Position numbers and translations under genes: made by a program. A stretch of DNA of 64,000 nucleotides from Filobasidium wieringae (taxonomy: Eukaryota; Basidiomycota; Tremellomycetes; Filobasidiales; Filobasidiaceae): the NCBI GenBank assembly GCA_001600055.1, contig BCIV01000009.1, positions 434,001 through 498,000 on the forward strand, in the 5' to 3' direction. Below, piece by piece: positions 11,625 through 22,558 of this stretch; position 1 is the first letter of the stretch, and every line of letters starts with the position of its first letter. The notes below the pieces were generated by a model that did no database searches, was not told the origin of the DNA, and saw nothing but the letters and a program-made list of their open reading frames with translations.

Positions 11625-13240
11625 TTAACTGTTGGTCACAGTGTGAGGCGAACCAGCTGCAGAAGTGGGAGTGCCTGGTGCTACAGGTGAGACAGCTGTC
11701 GCCGGTGAAGCAGCGCCGTTCCTGAGCTGCTGCTGTCTCGTAAGAACGCCAGCTAAAAAGTTCAGCTGTTCCGGATTCAAAGCTCGTGGCGTCCTACATG
11801 CAGGTGTCGTATGTCTGATCAGCTCGCATTACGAACAAGATAAGACCATATCTCCGCACGTACACTGATAGGATGATGAACTTCATGTCATCTGACGTCC
11901 GTAGAAGTCGAGCAGGTGTGGTCGAATCGTTGTTGACTGGATTGTCACCAGGTTGTAAGTTGATGATTTTCAGCCTTGTCAACTCGCTATGAAGCGCTCT
12001 GAGATTCATAAGGGCGAGCGGAATCAGACTCTGTCCTCTTCCCCTCCATGTGTGGCAGACTCACATCGGCACGTTGACCATGATCGGTTGGGTTCCCTCA
12101 GTGGGTGGTCTTGTATTAGCGCTACCTCCTGGGGTCCCAGCTGAGGCGCCTGATCCGCTTCCTGTCCGACTCATAGTGGGTGTCCCTATAGGTCTACCTG
12201 GTACTCCAGGTCTCGCTACACCAGGTGTGCCAGGATAAAATGAAGTGCCCAGAGCCCTCTGTCTCTGCTCTTCTTCTTTTCTCCGTATTTCATTGGTGAA
12301 GTTACCGTAATCCATCCGTCTATCTCGAAGCTCCGTTTGCAAGTGGACGTGAGAATCGCGTATTGAAGCAACAACGGAATTCAGTAGTTGTATTTTGTCC
12401 GGTCTCGATTCCGACTGAGTAGGAGGTAAAAGAATCAGCGACAGACTCAACGTATCAGCATTGAATTTCTGCAAAACGCACGTCGTCTGCCCGAACCTGC
12501 GCTTTCCTTAACCTCTCCATCAGAGCGATCTTCCGGGAAACCAGTTTCGTGGTAGCTACACGTTCTGAGTGTTTGATTAACGTTCAGCCGAGGCAGTACA
12601 ATTAGCAAGGCTGAAGCAACGCACCGCTAGTCTTTCGTTTTGTATCCTTTTTCACGTAATCTAGATCTTGGTCATGTATCTGCCATATATGAAACGGCAG
12701 TAATCGATCAACGATATCTTTTGCCGATTCGAAAGGATGTGCCGGGATATAATTCTCAGTCAGCATCGAGATGTCCAGCTCTCGGATCTTTCTCAGACTG
12801 TGTGTGAATGTATAAGTGTGAGTATAAGTGTATCGTTCACGAGCATCACAGGAATAGTCCGGGACGTACACTACATCTGCTCTATGTATGGCTTCTTCCT
12901 CTTCAACTGTCCGTTTTCGCTTCCCCAACGCTTTCGCACTCATTCCAGCCGTATTGTTCGCTGTCGTATTCACATTTGCTTGTCTCTCGACGACATGGTC
13001 CAAGTTGACTCCTCTACGGGCAAATCCTCCATTTGTGCTAGACGAAGAAGCTGTTTGTTGTCGGGAAGGGGTAGATGGAAATGTGCCGGGTCTGAAAGGG
13101 GCAGATATTTCTGATGGTACGGATAGCTGGATGCGTTTAGGTTCTAAAGGACCGGAGTATGGGGTTGGGGTAGGAGGTAATGTTTGACCTGTCGGAACAG
13201 TCCTTGATGACGAAGGCACTGCTGGGGTTACCGAGGTCAT
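11625..13240 (-). CDS. GLTSCR1/BICRA-domain protein
   Basis: Six exons give about 426 aa: 12870-13240, 12625-12797, 12482-12564, 12065-12414, 11864-11998, 11625-11793. The N-terminal 120 residues are Ser/Thr/Pro-rich and disordered, with a basic GKRKRT stretch. The middle contains HPFESAKDIVDRLLPFHIWQ, which fits the GLTSCR1 signature (hydrophobic helix ending in LLPYH), then a basic helix. A PGTPG-rich linker and a C-terminal segment (LQPGDNP, ALNPEQLNFLAGVL) follow. In animals GLTSCR1/BICRA is a core subunit of the non-canonical BAF (SWI/SNF) complex; a chromatin role in fungi is inferred from that family. The last two exons are separated by GT..AG introns of 66 and 70 nt and restore a long coding frame, so I prefer this end to the stop at 12061. 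Confidence 0.72.
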
Positions 13241-13585
13241 TCTCCTCACAGCCCTCTACGTGTACCGTTTCTTGTATTAGGTGGACTTGAAGCCTGAGCC
13301 TCCGCTTCAGCCCTGGGTTTTGTATATGTGTGTGGTTGATGTATATCGGGGCTTTAAGCCTTTCAAGCGTTCCCGGCTTTGATTTTGGTTGAAGCTGATT
13401 CTCGCAACTTTGGAATTCGACTTTCGGGAACGCCGGCGTCGTTCAGCTTTTGATATAGGCAGAATTTGATTCCGCGTTTTGGGTCGGTCACGTCGAGATC
13501 ATCTTAGCATGGACATCGACGTGGCTCTATATTCTAAGTTACAACTTCAAAGCAATATCATTATAATGGAGGCGAGATTAGGTGT
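13241..13585. other. Intergenic
   Basis: This lies between the start of the GLTSCR1-domain gene and the 3' end of the C2-domain gene, both on the minus strand. It should hold the GLTSCR1-gene promoter and the C2-gene 3' UTR. I see no gene or clear element. Confidence 0.6.
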
Positions 13586-15522
13586 CTAGTGTAACAACGA
13601 CTTGAAATCGCGAGCGAGCGACTTGATCTCCTTCTTTGGCTCTTCCAGCAGACCCGTCCCGGTCGTAACCTTTGTCCTCTTCTTCCTCTTCTGATCGGCT
13701 TTGTCGTGATGGTGATGTACATGAGAATGACCGGTTTCGTTATCAGGATCCATCCTAGAATCAAAGCTTGAAGCATCAGATGAACTGATACTGTCGTTAT
13801 CGCTATCGCTTTCCTGCATATAAGCCATGCCGCTCCCTTGTTTCTCCTTGGCAGCCTTTTGCTGCTTCTTGATCTTGTCCAACCGTTCGTCCGTGCAATC
13901 ATAGAACGAGACTCTAAGTCCTGGGAGACATTTCTGCATATAAGATTGAAACTTTTCCCCTAGTTCCTTTTTAGGTCGGTACGTTCCAGAGTTGTTGTCG
14001 ATGATCAATTCGTAGTGTTGTGGATCTTTGGATGGTTCCACATCCGAAGAACCGCCGTTCCCATTCGAACGCACTGGCTCAGCGTCCCTCCTGCGCCTGA
14101 CCATGAATTCTCCTGACCAAGCGATATAAACGTTCACGTCGGAATGCATCATATGCTTGCTCAGCAGATCGATCGAAAACTCTTCCCCAGTCTCGGTGAA
14201 CCTGAACATGGCGTCCAGAGTGAGAACGAAGGTAAAGACCCTTCCTCCTTGATCGTAATGAGCCAGCTCCAAGAACTTCCTGGTGACTTCCTCGTCCGGT
14301 TGATCAGGCTGTTCAAACTCCCCTCGAGCTGTACGCTTATCGTAATTATAAATTCGGGCGTGTTGGTGATGTAAAGCTCTATTGAGGAGTCGTCCTCGTA
14401 ACCCCGAGCCAAGGAAGAGTCCGTTGACGAACCATTTGAAATTGACGAATCGATGATATAGCTCAGAGGGCGTTGGGCCCTTGAGTTGAATTTGATTTGC
14501 TTGGAAGCTATCGGAGACAACCCTTCCTAGTCAATCATCTGTTACTAAAGAACGACCGCGGAAGCCTGTACTCACTCATACCGCTCCACTCTTCCCTTAC
14601 TATCCTCCTGCTTCTTGATCTTTTCGTGCTCATTATCATCCTGCCCCTTTCCCTCCTCCTTATCATCTCCCTTAATCCCAGTCATCCTTCCCAGAAGTGG
14701 TGAATAATGTTGCAACCATCTGCACGGTCCAAGCGTATGAGGTCTTCCTACATTCCCTTCATCCCCAGGTTTATACTTTCCGACAATCTCAATGGAGATC
14801 TCAATCTGGTCTTCCACGTGATCGCGCTTATCCCGGAAGACGTCGAGGGGAGAGATGACGCTTCTCAACGCTCTGGCTGCGTTGACTCGTTTACTCGCGC
14901 GTCGTTTCTTGATATCGTACATTCGACGATCGATACTTGTCCAACTAGAACTTCCTAAATCGTGGAAATCAACTTTGAGGCTTCCTAATCGATCGTCCTT
15001 CCCCATATAGTCCTCATCCATTATAACAATCTTGAATTGTCCGCCCTCTTTGGGTACTCCTCCGATAGTCCATGACTCCTCCCACTTAGGTTCCCTAGTG
15101 ACTCTGTGAGTGGTCCCTCGGAACCTCAGAGGAGGGTCTTCTTTATGCCTCGGAGGAATGGTTGGAGTGTCGAGTTGAGCGAGGATATAAGGATCCGCAG
15201 CCAGATTATGTAGATCCGCAGTAGGTAAGCGGGTAGCAGAGTGGAAGGTTATCTTGATGATATAGGTTACTTCGGAAGCAGGAGGTAATGGCGTAGGATC
15301 CCATCCACCTTCAGGTTGATCATCATCGCTACTACTATCACTACTAGATCCATCGTTCTGCTGTCCGTTACTCTTCTTACTTCTCCCGTTCTGGTGATTC
15401 GAATTCTCCGGACGTTCAGCTAGAGGAACGGCAGCTTCGGCGTGGTGACCGTTTCCCAAGACTTTCTCTTGGAACGCTGACATCCCCGTCGCCCGGTGCG
15501 TGTTGCCTTGTAGTGTAGACAT
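13586..15522 (-). CDS. C2-domain protein
   Basis: Two exons (14576-15522, 13586-14507) give 622 aa. After a disordered, acidic Ser-rich leader (about 90 residues), a C2-like beta-sandwich runs from about residue 85: YIIKITFHSA, LPTADLHNLAADPYI, then DEDYMGKDDRLG, the usual Asp-rich calcium-loop region. The second half contains ELIIDNNSGTYRP, a segment I associate with a fungal C2-protein family, and ends in a charged, His-rich region (HSHVHHHHDKADQ) and a basic tail. C2 domains usually dock proteins to phospholipid membranes, often with calcium, so peripheral membrane binding is inferred. The exon-2 acceptor was chosen because nearer AGs lead to a stop. Confidence 0.75.
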
Positions 15523-16057
15523 GGCAGGGAATGAATTAGGTGGTTGCGATCGATGATAAGAGGTGAGGAGATGATGAATCTGTGATCTGGTCTGAAAGAA
15601 AGGGAAGTTGCTTGTTTGAACTGCGGACTGCGGGAGCTTGATTCAATTATGATATTCGATCCGTGTATGTTATCGTGAGTGATTAGTGGTAGGCGGTGAG
15701 AAGCTGAGAAGTGGGGAGTGCACAAGGTATATAGCAGTAGAGGCCAAACTACATGATGAACCGCTTGAACAAATATGACGAGCTCGTTGAAATCTTGCTC
15801 GACTGCGCATTTGATAAAGCTTCCTGCCTCAAGCTGTACGTAGACTCTGCCTGAGCTGATAGGCGCTAAACGCAGTCACGTGCTCCCTTTTCCACAAATA
15901 GATACCGCGGGCTACTAATAACACAGCCGGCTTTGGATCCCTCTTGGACTCTTGACTCCTGTCTGAATGACTGACATGCATTGTACCCATATGGTGCACA
16001 TGGTGACTACGGTGTAACTCATCTACACGGCTTCAATCTGCTCGCCCGACTTTCCCT
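15523..16057. other. Intergenic
   Basis: Upstream region of the C2-domain gene and downstream region of the CDP-diacylglycerol synthase gene. No gene or convincing element seen. Confidence 0.6.
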
Positions 16058-18769
16058 TCATGCTCCGACCGTTCCAGAACCCACACCGGAGGCTACCACC
16101 TTGACACCCTGCCCATGCAAGTATTTCTGCAAATCATAAAGCACCTCCAACTGTTCTTGCGTACTAAGCGAGTTCACTATGGTCTGTAGCACAGAGCCCA
16201 CGGTGACGTGGTGTACCCTGATAAGACTGCTATAGTAAACCGCACTAAAGATTCCCATGATAAACCTATTTCACCCAGAGTCATCATCAGTATCAAAGCC
16301 CACTGAGCTCGGTCCAATCCCGTTATTTGCACTCACTGGCAATCCATCCTATCGGTCATACCTCCATGACCAGGAATACTATCCCCGAAATCCTTGATAT
16401 CGAAAGCCCTCTTGAACCCACTTGCGAAGAATCCTCCAAAGGGTGCAACGAGCGATCCGAACGCTGCCATAATAAGGCAATGGATCTGGAAAGGTGCGTA
16501 CGGGATGGAAGGGATCGTCCTTCCAATCTGATCACATCGCGATAAACAGATCAGTCTCCACGGCTGTCATTACCTTTACACTCAGATACTCACAAGTGAT
16601 TCGACACCAGCTTGAACAAAGCCAGGCCACTCGAACGATCTCCACAAAAAGGTCGGGTTGGGGGAACACTTAATATCAGACCAAGCGCTCACACCTAGAT
16701 CTTGAGCGGGGCAGATCATGTATGGGAACCTCATGAAGAAAGTTCCCCACTGTTGTTGTGATATCTTGTTCAGTTCTGAATTCAATGGAAAATCCGCAAC
16801 TAAAAGTTGTGCTCACCACGACAGCAAAGATCAAAGTACAGAAAAAGGCTCCAACGAACCCTTCCACGGTCTTTTTCGGGCTCAACTTGAAAAGAGGAGT
16901 CTTTCCGAAAGTTTTGCCTGAGAAGGACGATACCCATTCAAGATCAGCATGATATCTCGGCTTCCCGATGTGACACGGCGACTCACCACAAATGTAAGCA
17001 AAGATATCGTTGCAGATGACGAGGGAAGCAGGGACGAAGAACCAGATCATTCCTTCCAAAATGTTGTTGACGATGAAGTGACTGAATACGCAAGGACGGT
17101 GGGTCGGACATTAAGGCTTGCGAGTCGAACAAAATCTCTTACCTCGAGACCACGATCAAGAGGAGGGTCATGTGTACCCAACAGAACAATCCGAATTGCC
17201 TCCTGAGGTATTGCTTTTGCAGGTTCATGACGAAAGCCATGAATCCTATCAAGCGGCAACATCCGATCGTTAAGCTCCAATCTAGAATGCGGTTGTGCTT
17301 GGAACCGTACGTACCGAACACATAGAGCATGAAACTGATGAATCGATGGTTCTGGGCAAATGGCAAGAAGTAGGCATCGACGAAGACAATGTGCTAGAAA
17401 GACAGATCACTGAGTCTCGGCGCTAGTTGATGGTAACCTTGCTTATAACTACTCACCTTGAAGTAGTAAATTATGCTCTCTCCATATAAGAAATAGTTGG
17501 CCACAACGAAGAAGTACCAGTTCAGAGTTTTGCTCCATTGATCACCCGCTTCGGTCGTCGTCTTCTCCGAGGGGTCATTCTCTGTGCATAGCAATGAGAT
17601 TAGCATTCGATCATATGACGGGGTAAGACACGATACATACTGAATGACAGGTCGAACAGTGCGGTAATCTCCTTGTAAACCAAACACTGGCAGACGAAGA
17701 CAAGCAAGATCATGTAAGGTGGACCGAGCAAGAGTAGAGCTGTGGTGATGGAGGACGGATTTAATACACCGAATTGCTACGGAGACATGACTGAACGTAC
17801 TGATAAATCCTCCAATCATGATCAAAGTCCAGATGGTCCTCTCGAAAACGTTGCTGTTCTTCTTGGCCTCTACAGCTTGAACCACCGCCTTGGCTCTCTC
17901 AGCCACCTTCTGCTCAACCATCTTCAGTTCCTCAGCAGTATATCTTCCGATACCTGGTATCACGGTCTCGCCCTCTTTACCCTGACCAGGACTCAACCCG
18001 TCTTCGAATTTGACACCCTTGGCAGGAGGCGTAAGCACCCCTTTAGTATCCAGGTTAAACTCCGAGGGAGCAGGTCGCTTGTGGTTAGAGTTGAATCGCT
18101 CGTTATCTGGGGTCTGAGGTCGAGCAGAAGGAGAGGAGGGAACGGGAAGAGATTCCGGAAGTTCCGGGGAGAAAGTGGTCGAAGGGAGAGAAGCAGTTTC
18201 GTTTTCCGCTCGAGCTTGAGACTTGGCCTTCTTGCCCTTTTTGGGTTTGGGAGTAGGAGTGGAAGGGATGGTTACCGCTTCCTCCATTCGAGCCATAGCA
18301 GGCTCAACGACAGAGTTGATCTGCTCACTTGCTTGGGCGGAGACCTCCTTTACTGTAGCTGAAACACTGTCGACAGCATTTTGGATAGTGCTACCGAGAG
18401 CGGGAGCTAGCTCGCTGGCTGACGGCGACTCTTCTACTTTTTGGGACACCTCTTCAGCTTTCTTCTCTACAGTAGCCTTCGTCTCGCCAGCCGCGGATTG
18501 AGCAGTCTCAGCTAGTTGAACAGCATTGGCATTGGCTTTCTTTTTTCCTGAGCTGCTATCAACAAGCAGTATATCAGAGCCATATCCCCACTCAGCTTGT
18601 TCGCCATGCATACAGCTAATACTCACTTCTTTCTGGAAACAACAGGAGGGGGAGCAACCTTTTCCTCTACTTTAGGCTGAATCACCTCGTCTTCGCTTTC
18701 AGAACTTGTCCCTGCATCTTCCATGCCCAGGATGTCGAAACGACCTTGAGTGGCGAATCGGGGAGGCAT
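16058..18769 (-). CDS. CDS1: Phosphatidate cytidylyltransferase (CDP-diacylglycerol synthase)
   Basis: The enzyme converts phosphatidate and CTP to CDP-diacylglycerol, the precursor of phosphatidylinositol, phosphatidylserine and cardiolipin, in the ER membrane. Eleven exons: 18627-18769, 17801-18555, 17641-17739, 17457-17581, 17315-17393, 17143-17245, 16987-17081, 16817-16917, 16594-16749, 16337-16527, 16058-16265, giving 684 aa. Evidence includes many membrane segments ([26 protein letters not shown]), [33 protein letters not shown], and the family signature [20 protein letters not shown]. Yeast Cds1 is about 457 aa; here some 250 extra residues precede the first membrane segment, rich in Ala/Glu/Lys then Ser/Pro, likely disordered and cytosolic. 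Exon 1 encodes [20 protein letters not shown] and joins in phase. The promoter holds an E-box. Confidence 0.93.
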
Positions 18770-19192
18770 TGCTGAGGACGTCTGATTCTGCTTTGTAGTC
18801 TCAACTAATTCACAACCAGATCTAGAACAGTCGGCAGAACCTAGGTCAGACGAATCAACATTCCCTCTTTCGCGCTGGAAGGTGAACTCTGGACCGCCAG
18901 CTCGATCACGTGATTAAGTCTGACTTATGACGTCGCATCGTTGATCCTCGAGGCTTGGGTGGTATAGATGGCCTGAGGCCGCGGAACAGAAACGCTACGG
19001 GCGAATTTTATACTTTCATAGAACGAGACAGACCTCCTGGCTCTTCACAGACACCTCAATCCGATAGATCTACATGGGCTCGACCAGAACAATATAACTC
19101 TCAGATGAGCTCCTTTTGAAAACCTATAGCAAACGGTTGTTCCGGTGAGCCGTTTGATGACACTGGCAGTGGGCAGTGATGAACTCTTTCCT
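18770..19192. other. Intergenic with CDS1 promoter
   Basis: This contains the CDS1 promoter, including the E-box at 18906, and the 3' region of the small gene that ends at 19193. No further gene seen. Confidence 0.6.
18906..18913. promoter_or_regulatory. E-box palindrome TCACGTGA upstream of CDS1
   Basis: The 8-bp palindrome TCACGTGA sits about 140 bp upstream of the CDS1 start codon. In budding yeast, phospholipid genes are controlled by bHLH factors at related E-box (UAS-INO) elements. That this one is used is inference. Confidence 0.35.
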
Positions 19193-19844
19193 TCACTTGA
19201 TCGTCACGCGGACTTTGTCGATTTGCAATTTCAGCAAAGCGGACCTCCAGGCAGAATCCATCAAGGTTATCCAACCCTTGTCTCCTCCCAGCGAGGCAGT
19301 ATGAACCATAAGCCTCAGGGCATCGTGATCGTACTTTCTGAGGCTAGGGAACCCTTCTTTGATGATGGTAATAGTAGACTGAATTGTTGTGGGATCAGTC
19401 GCATATTTAGCTGTTACCTAATGGCTTACAGCTTTATCTGTACCCCTCAATCCATATGCGATGAAGGTGTTGATTCTACCCATACATTCATCCTGATAGT
19501 GATATTCCATGAATTCAAGCGAAGCACAGGGCTCTACGTCCCTTATATATTCAATCTTAGGGACGTCTCCGATTGCCCTATTCATATCGAACTCCTTACG
19601 TTGTATCATATGTCGATGTGGTTGTGAATTCGGCAGGTAACTTACCTCGAGCGTTGCAAAGACATTACGTTGTGTGACAGAGCGAAGTCGGTTGTCACGA
19701 AGTTTAGTTGGACCAGTCAGACGCTGTTCAAATCAATACCATTGATCTTAGTCAAGTATGTAAGAGATGGAATGGTTTGATTCTCAGCTCGCTGGCTCTT
19801 GATCGCGCGAGATCTGAGACACGGCACGGAAACATCCGCGTCAT
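19193..19844 (-). CDS. Small conserved-looking protein of unknown function
   Basis: Likely exons are 19646-19723, 19430-19594 and 19193-19378, plus a short first exon starting at the ATG at 19844 whose donor I cannot fix (a possible end is 19821). The product is about 150 aa. Coding signal is clear: three exons keep one frame through 51-nt GTAAGY..AG introns. Segments include NRLRSVTQRNVFATLE, EYHYQDECMGRINTFIAYG and GFPSLRKYDHDALRLMVHTA. The N-terminus is Arg-rich with few acids, as in a mitochondrial presequence, but that is weak. I do not recognise the family. Confidence 0.6.
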
Positions 19845-19959
19845 ACCTCCTTTAGAGCTTTAGATCTTTGTAATCTGTATGCAATCCACAGTTCACGAAA
19901 TCGGGGTATCAGACTACTACTGTACACATATAGAGCGGCACCGTTCTCACACGACGGTA

Positions 19960-20786
19960 TCAGGTTGTAAAACGTTTAGCATAAAAATAAACTCTGCCTG
20001 GATTAACCATATAACTATCAAGTGGCTTGACTTGCGCTGAGATCTCCTCATTTCTTTTCAGCCAAGCATAGATTAGCACCAGGAAGCCAATAAGCAAGAG
20101 AGCACCGATGACATCTTTGCCAGTCGAACCCTTCGAACCTTCTGCCTTGACAGGCACTCTCAGTAACCCTGCTAATCCACTACAAGCATTAATCTCCCTT
20201 GAGAGGAAATCCGCAAGAAAACATCCATCGACTTACGCATTGTTCGAGGTGGATTGGTTGTTAAAGATGGATTGGTCGCTGAAGATGGATTGATTATCGT
20301 GCCGGTTGCTGTAGGTCGAACACCAAGAAGTTCCACCTTGATCTCGGGTATCGAACACTGCTGAATCACATGGTCCCATGCCTGGTCCGTAAGCGTCATC
20401 CATTCTTCCTCACCTCCTCGGCGGAGAGAAAACCGTAGTCGATTTTCGGCGAAAGGTCGAAGTATAGGATGCGCTATATGAGTTTTTGGTACGAGATCCT
20501 GTCGATCGAAACGTCAAATCAGCCACGATCCAGTCGCTGTCCAAGGCTCATGTACCATCCTATCGATGGGTTTCAAACCGATAATCCGTTGAGTCTGGAA
20601 TCTGTAGATCGTTAAAGATTCCGCGTTGAGAGTCGAAGGAGACATCTCTACCCAATCCTCGGAGTCCTCGGCTCTATTACACGTTGCTCCTGGTCAGCAT
20701 GTACCGAGGGTCTTTCGATCGTAGTTCACATACGTGTATGCAGGTGGGTCCGGCAAACCTGCACTGGATGAGAAGTGGAATGGCAT
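19960..20786 (-). CDS. Single-pass membrane protein of unknown function
   Basis: Four exons (20705-20786, 20556-20671, 20237-20498, 19960-20171) give 223 aa. The first intron is only 33 nt (GTACAT..CTGAC..TAGAG), but the frames on both sides are strongly coding: YTYVNYDRKTL joins AEDSEDWVEMSP. The rest reads through TIYRFQTQRIIGLKPIDR and EEEWMTLTDQAWDHVIQQ. A Thr/Asn/Pro-rich linker follows, then one membrane segment (VIGALLLIGFLVLIYAWL) near residue 175, and a basic tail ending YAKRFTT. No signal peptide is seen, so it may be inserted by its C-terminal segment. An ATG at 20399 is in frame and would give a 124-aa version. The family is not recognised. Confidence 0.62.
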
Positions 20787-21205
20787 TCTGTCTGACAGCC
20801 GGAATTGTCTGGCCAAACTGCCAGACCTGATCGTCTGTCTGAATAGAGTTGAAAGCCTTGGAAGTTTCAACAGATAAAGATTGAGTTGAATTTGATCAAT
20901 TGTGATCTTGCGGATCTTGCATTCGCTGATCAATTGCAAATTAAGGTTTGATGGGACCGGTCGACTCTGAAACGTCCTTTGGCTCGCGATGCGCGATCCG
21001 CGGTACGCCCAATCGGTTATTGCCGAGGGACGGTTGACATAATCTCGACGGGTGCTGACGCATCGCTGGGGCGTTCGGGCGAGGCTAAAGTAGCTCACTC
21101 TCCCTTTCATATTCGCTCATCTTCAGCATCCTCCAGTTCAACATACCTATCATCCACCCTACACCACTCCAAACTAACCACCAAAACTTAAATCAAGCTA
21201 TCAAA
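20787..21205. other. Divergent promoter region
   Basis: This separates the minus-strand membrane-protein gene from SOD1. A CCAAT motif occurs near 21009. The 50 bases before SOD1 are C/A-rich, a typical fungal 5' leader. No gene assigned. Confidence 0.55.
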
Positions 21206-22011
21206 ATGGTCAAGGTATGTATACCGTCCAGCCGCTGGTCATGGCGAATCCCGGGCGCCATGACCTTTCAGCCCGACCTGGCGCGGTCATATAACCTTTC
21301 TGTGCTAGTCGAGCTGACTATTTGCTCTTATCTTTTCCTTAGGCTGTCGCTGTCCTCAAGGGAGACTCTCCCGTTCAGGGAATCGTTACTTTCGAGCAGG
21401 CCGAGTCTGGTGGCCCCGTCACCGTCTCTGGAGAGCTCAAGAACTTGGACCCTAACGCTAAGCGAGGATTCCACGTCCAGTACGTTCACAACGAGGATCA
21501 TTCTCCTACCGAGGCGGTATTCCTGATACTACTCGATTTTCACGCTTGACAGCCAGTTCGGTGACAACACCAACGGATGCACTTCCGCTGGACCCCACTT
21601 CAACCCCTTCGGAAAGACCCACGGTGGACCCAAGTCCTCCACCAGGCACGTAGGTGATCTCGGTAACCTCGAGACCGACGGATCTGGTGTTGCCAAGATC
21701 TCCATCACTGGTAAGTCCTGCATCACGTACTATTAGACTGACGAAACGAATGGCTGATGTGACCTCTGCGTGATTGAACAGACGACCAGCTTTCCCTTGT
21801 CGGACCTCAGTCCATCATCGGACGAACCATCGTTGTTCACGGTGGTACTGATGATCTTGGTGAGGGTGGTAACGAGGAGTCTGCCAAGACTGGTAACGCG
21901 TAAGTCATCCATACCTGCCGTATCCTCAGATTTGGCTACTTATACCTGTCCAATATCTCATTATATAGCGGTCCCCGTGCTGCTTGTGGTGTCATTGGTA
22001 TTGCCGCTTAA
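21206..22011 (+). CDS. SOD1: Cu/Zn superoxide dismutase
   Basis: The enzyme dismutates superoxide to oxygen and hydrogen peroxide in the cytosol and mitochondrial intermembrane space. Five exons (21206-21214, 21343-21479, 21553-21710, 21782-21899, 21969-22011) encode exactly 154 aa, the family length. Exon 1 is just MVK. Ligands are visible: GFHVH (copper His pair), GPHFNP (bridging His), TRHVGDLGN (zinc ligands) and IVVHGG..DDLG (last copper His and active-site loop). The disulphide cysteines are in NGCTSAG and AACGVIGI. There is no targeting signal. The first intron (128 nt) is the longest in this gene. Confidence 0.98.
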
Positions 22012-22558
22012 GAAAAGCGATCAAGTTCTCACCGAGTTAGTTAGATCATACAATGTGGAGGCTTCAAACAAACGCCATGCAAGCAAATGAAATCGAAATT
22101 TTGAAAGCTCATGCCGCAAAACGTCTGTTGGTTTCACTTGACCAGAATCAAGCGCTCTAGATCCTGGACCATAGCTCAGTCTTTAGATATTGTAAATGCG
22201 TCATTGAGTTGAGATCGCCCACTTCTGCTAGTGATGGTAGATTGACCGGGAATACAGAATGGGCTCTGGTAGCAGCTCACATTGGATTTTCGGCAGCTTG
22301 GTGAAGCCGTAAATGGCATCAGCGTATCTACACCACTCAGTAACCTAAGAGCTGTCTGGCATGTCTGGACTAGTTGGACTAGTTGTGGGTTCACGAGCAA
22401 GCCTAAACAAATGATCCAGATTTCAATCGAGATCCCGGACGACAGGTTTCCGCGAGAACCAGGACTCGCATTGTAACTCTGGTATCTGCGACTTTCGTGA
22501 ATGAACAAGCAATTACAAATTTCCCTCACAGCGGTCCTCAAACGACGGAGCCTGGCCA
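22012..22558. other. Intergenic
   Basis: SOD1 3' region and MED6 promoter. A 158-codon minus-strand open frame crosses this stretch and the MED6 first exon but has no recognisable content. I assign no gene. Confidence 0.55.

Noticed and set aside
12061..12064. TGA at 12061 as the end of the GLTSCR1-domain gene
   Set aside because: It overlaps a perfect GTGAGT donor, and two further exons in phase encode protein-like sequence, so the stop is more likely intronic.
20787..21110. N-terminal part of a 138-codon minus-strand open frame upstream of SOD1
   Set aside because: Only its last 82 bases (20705-20786, from an internal ATG) join in phase to downstream exons; the part before that ATG lies in the divergent promoter and looks random.
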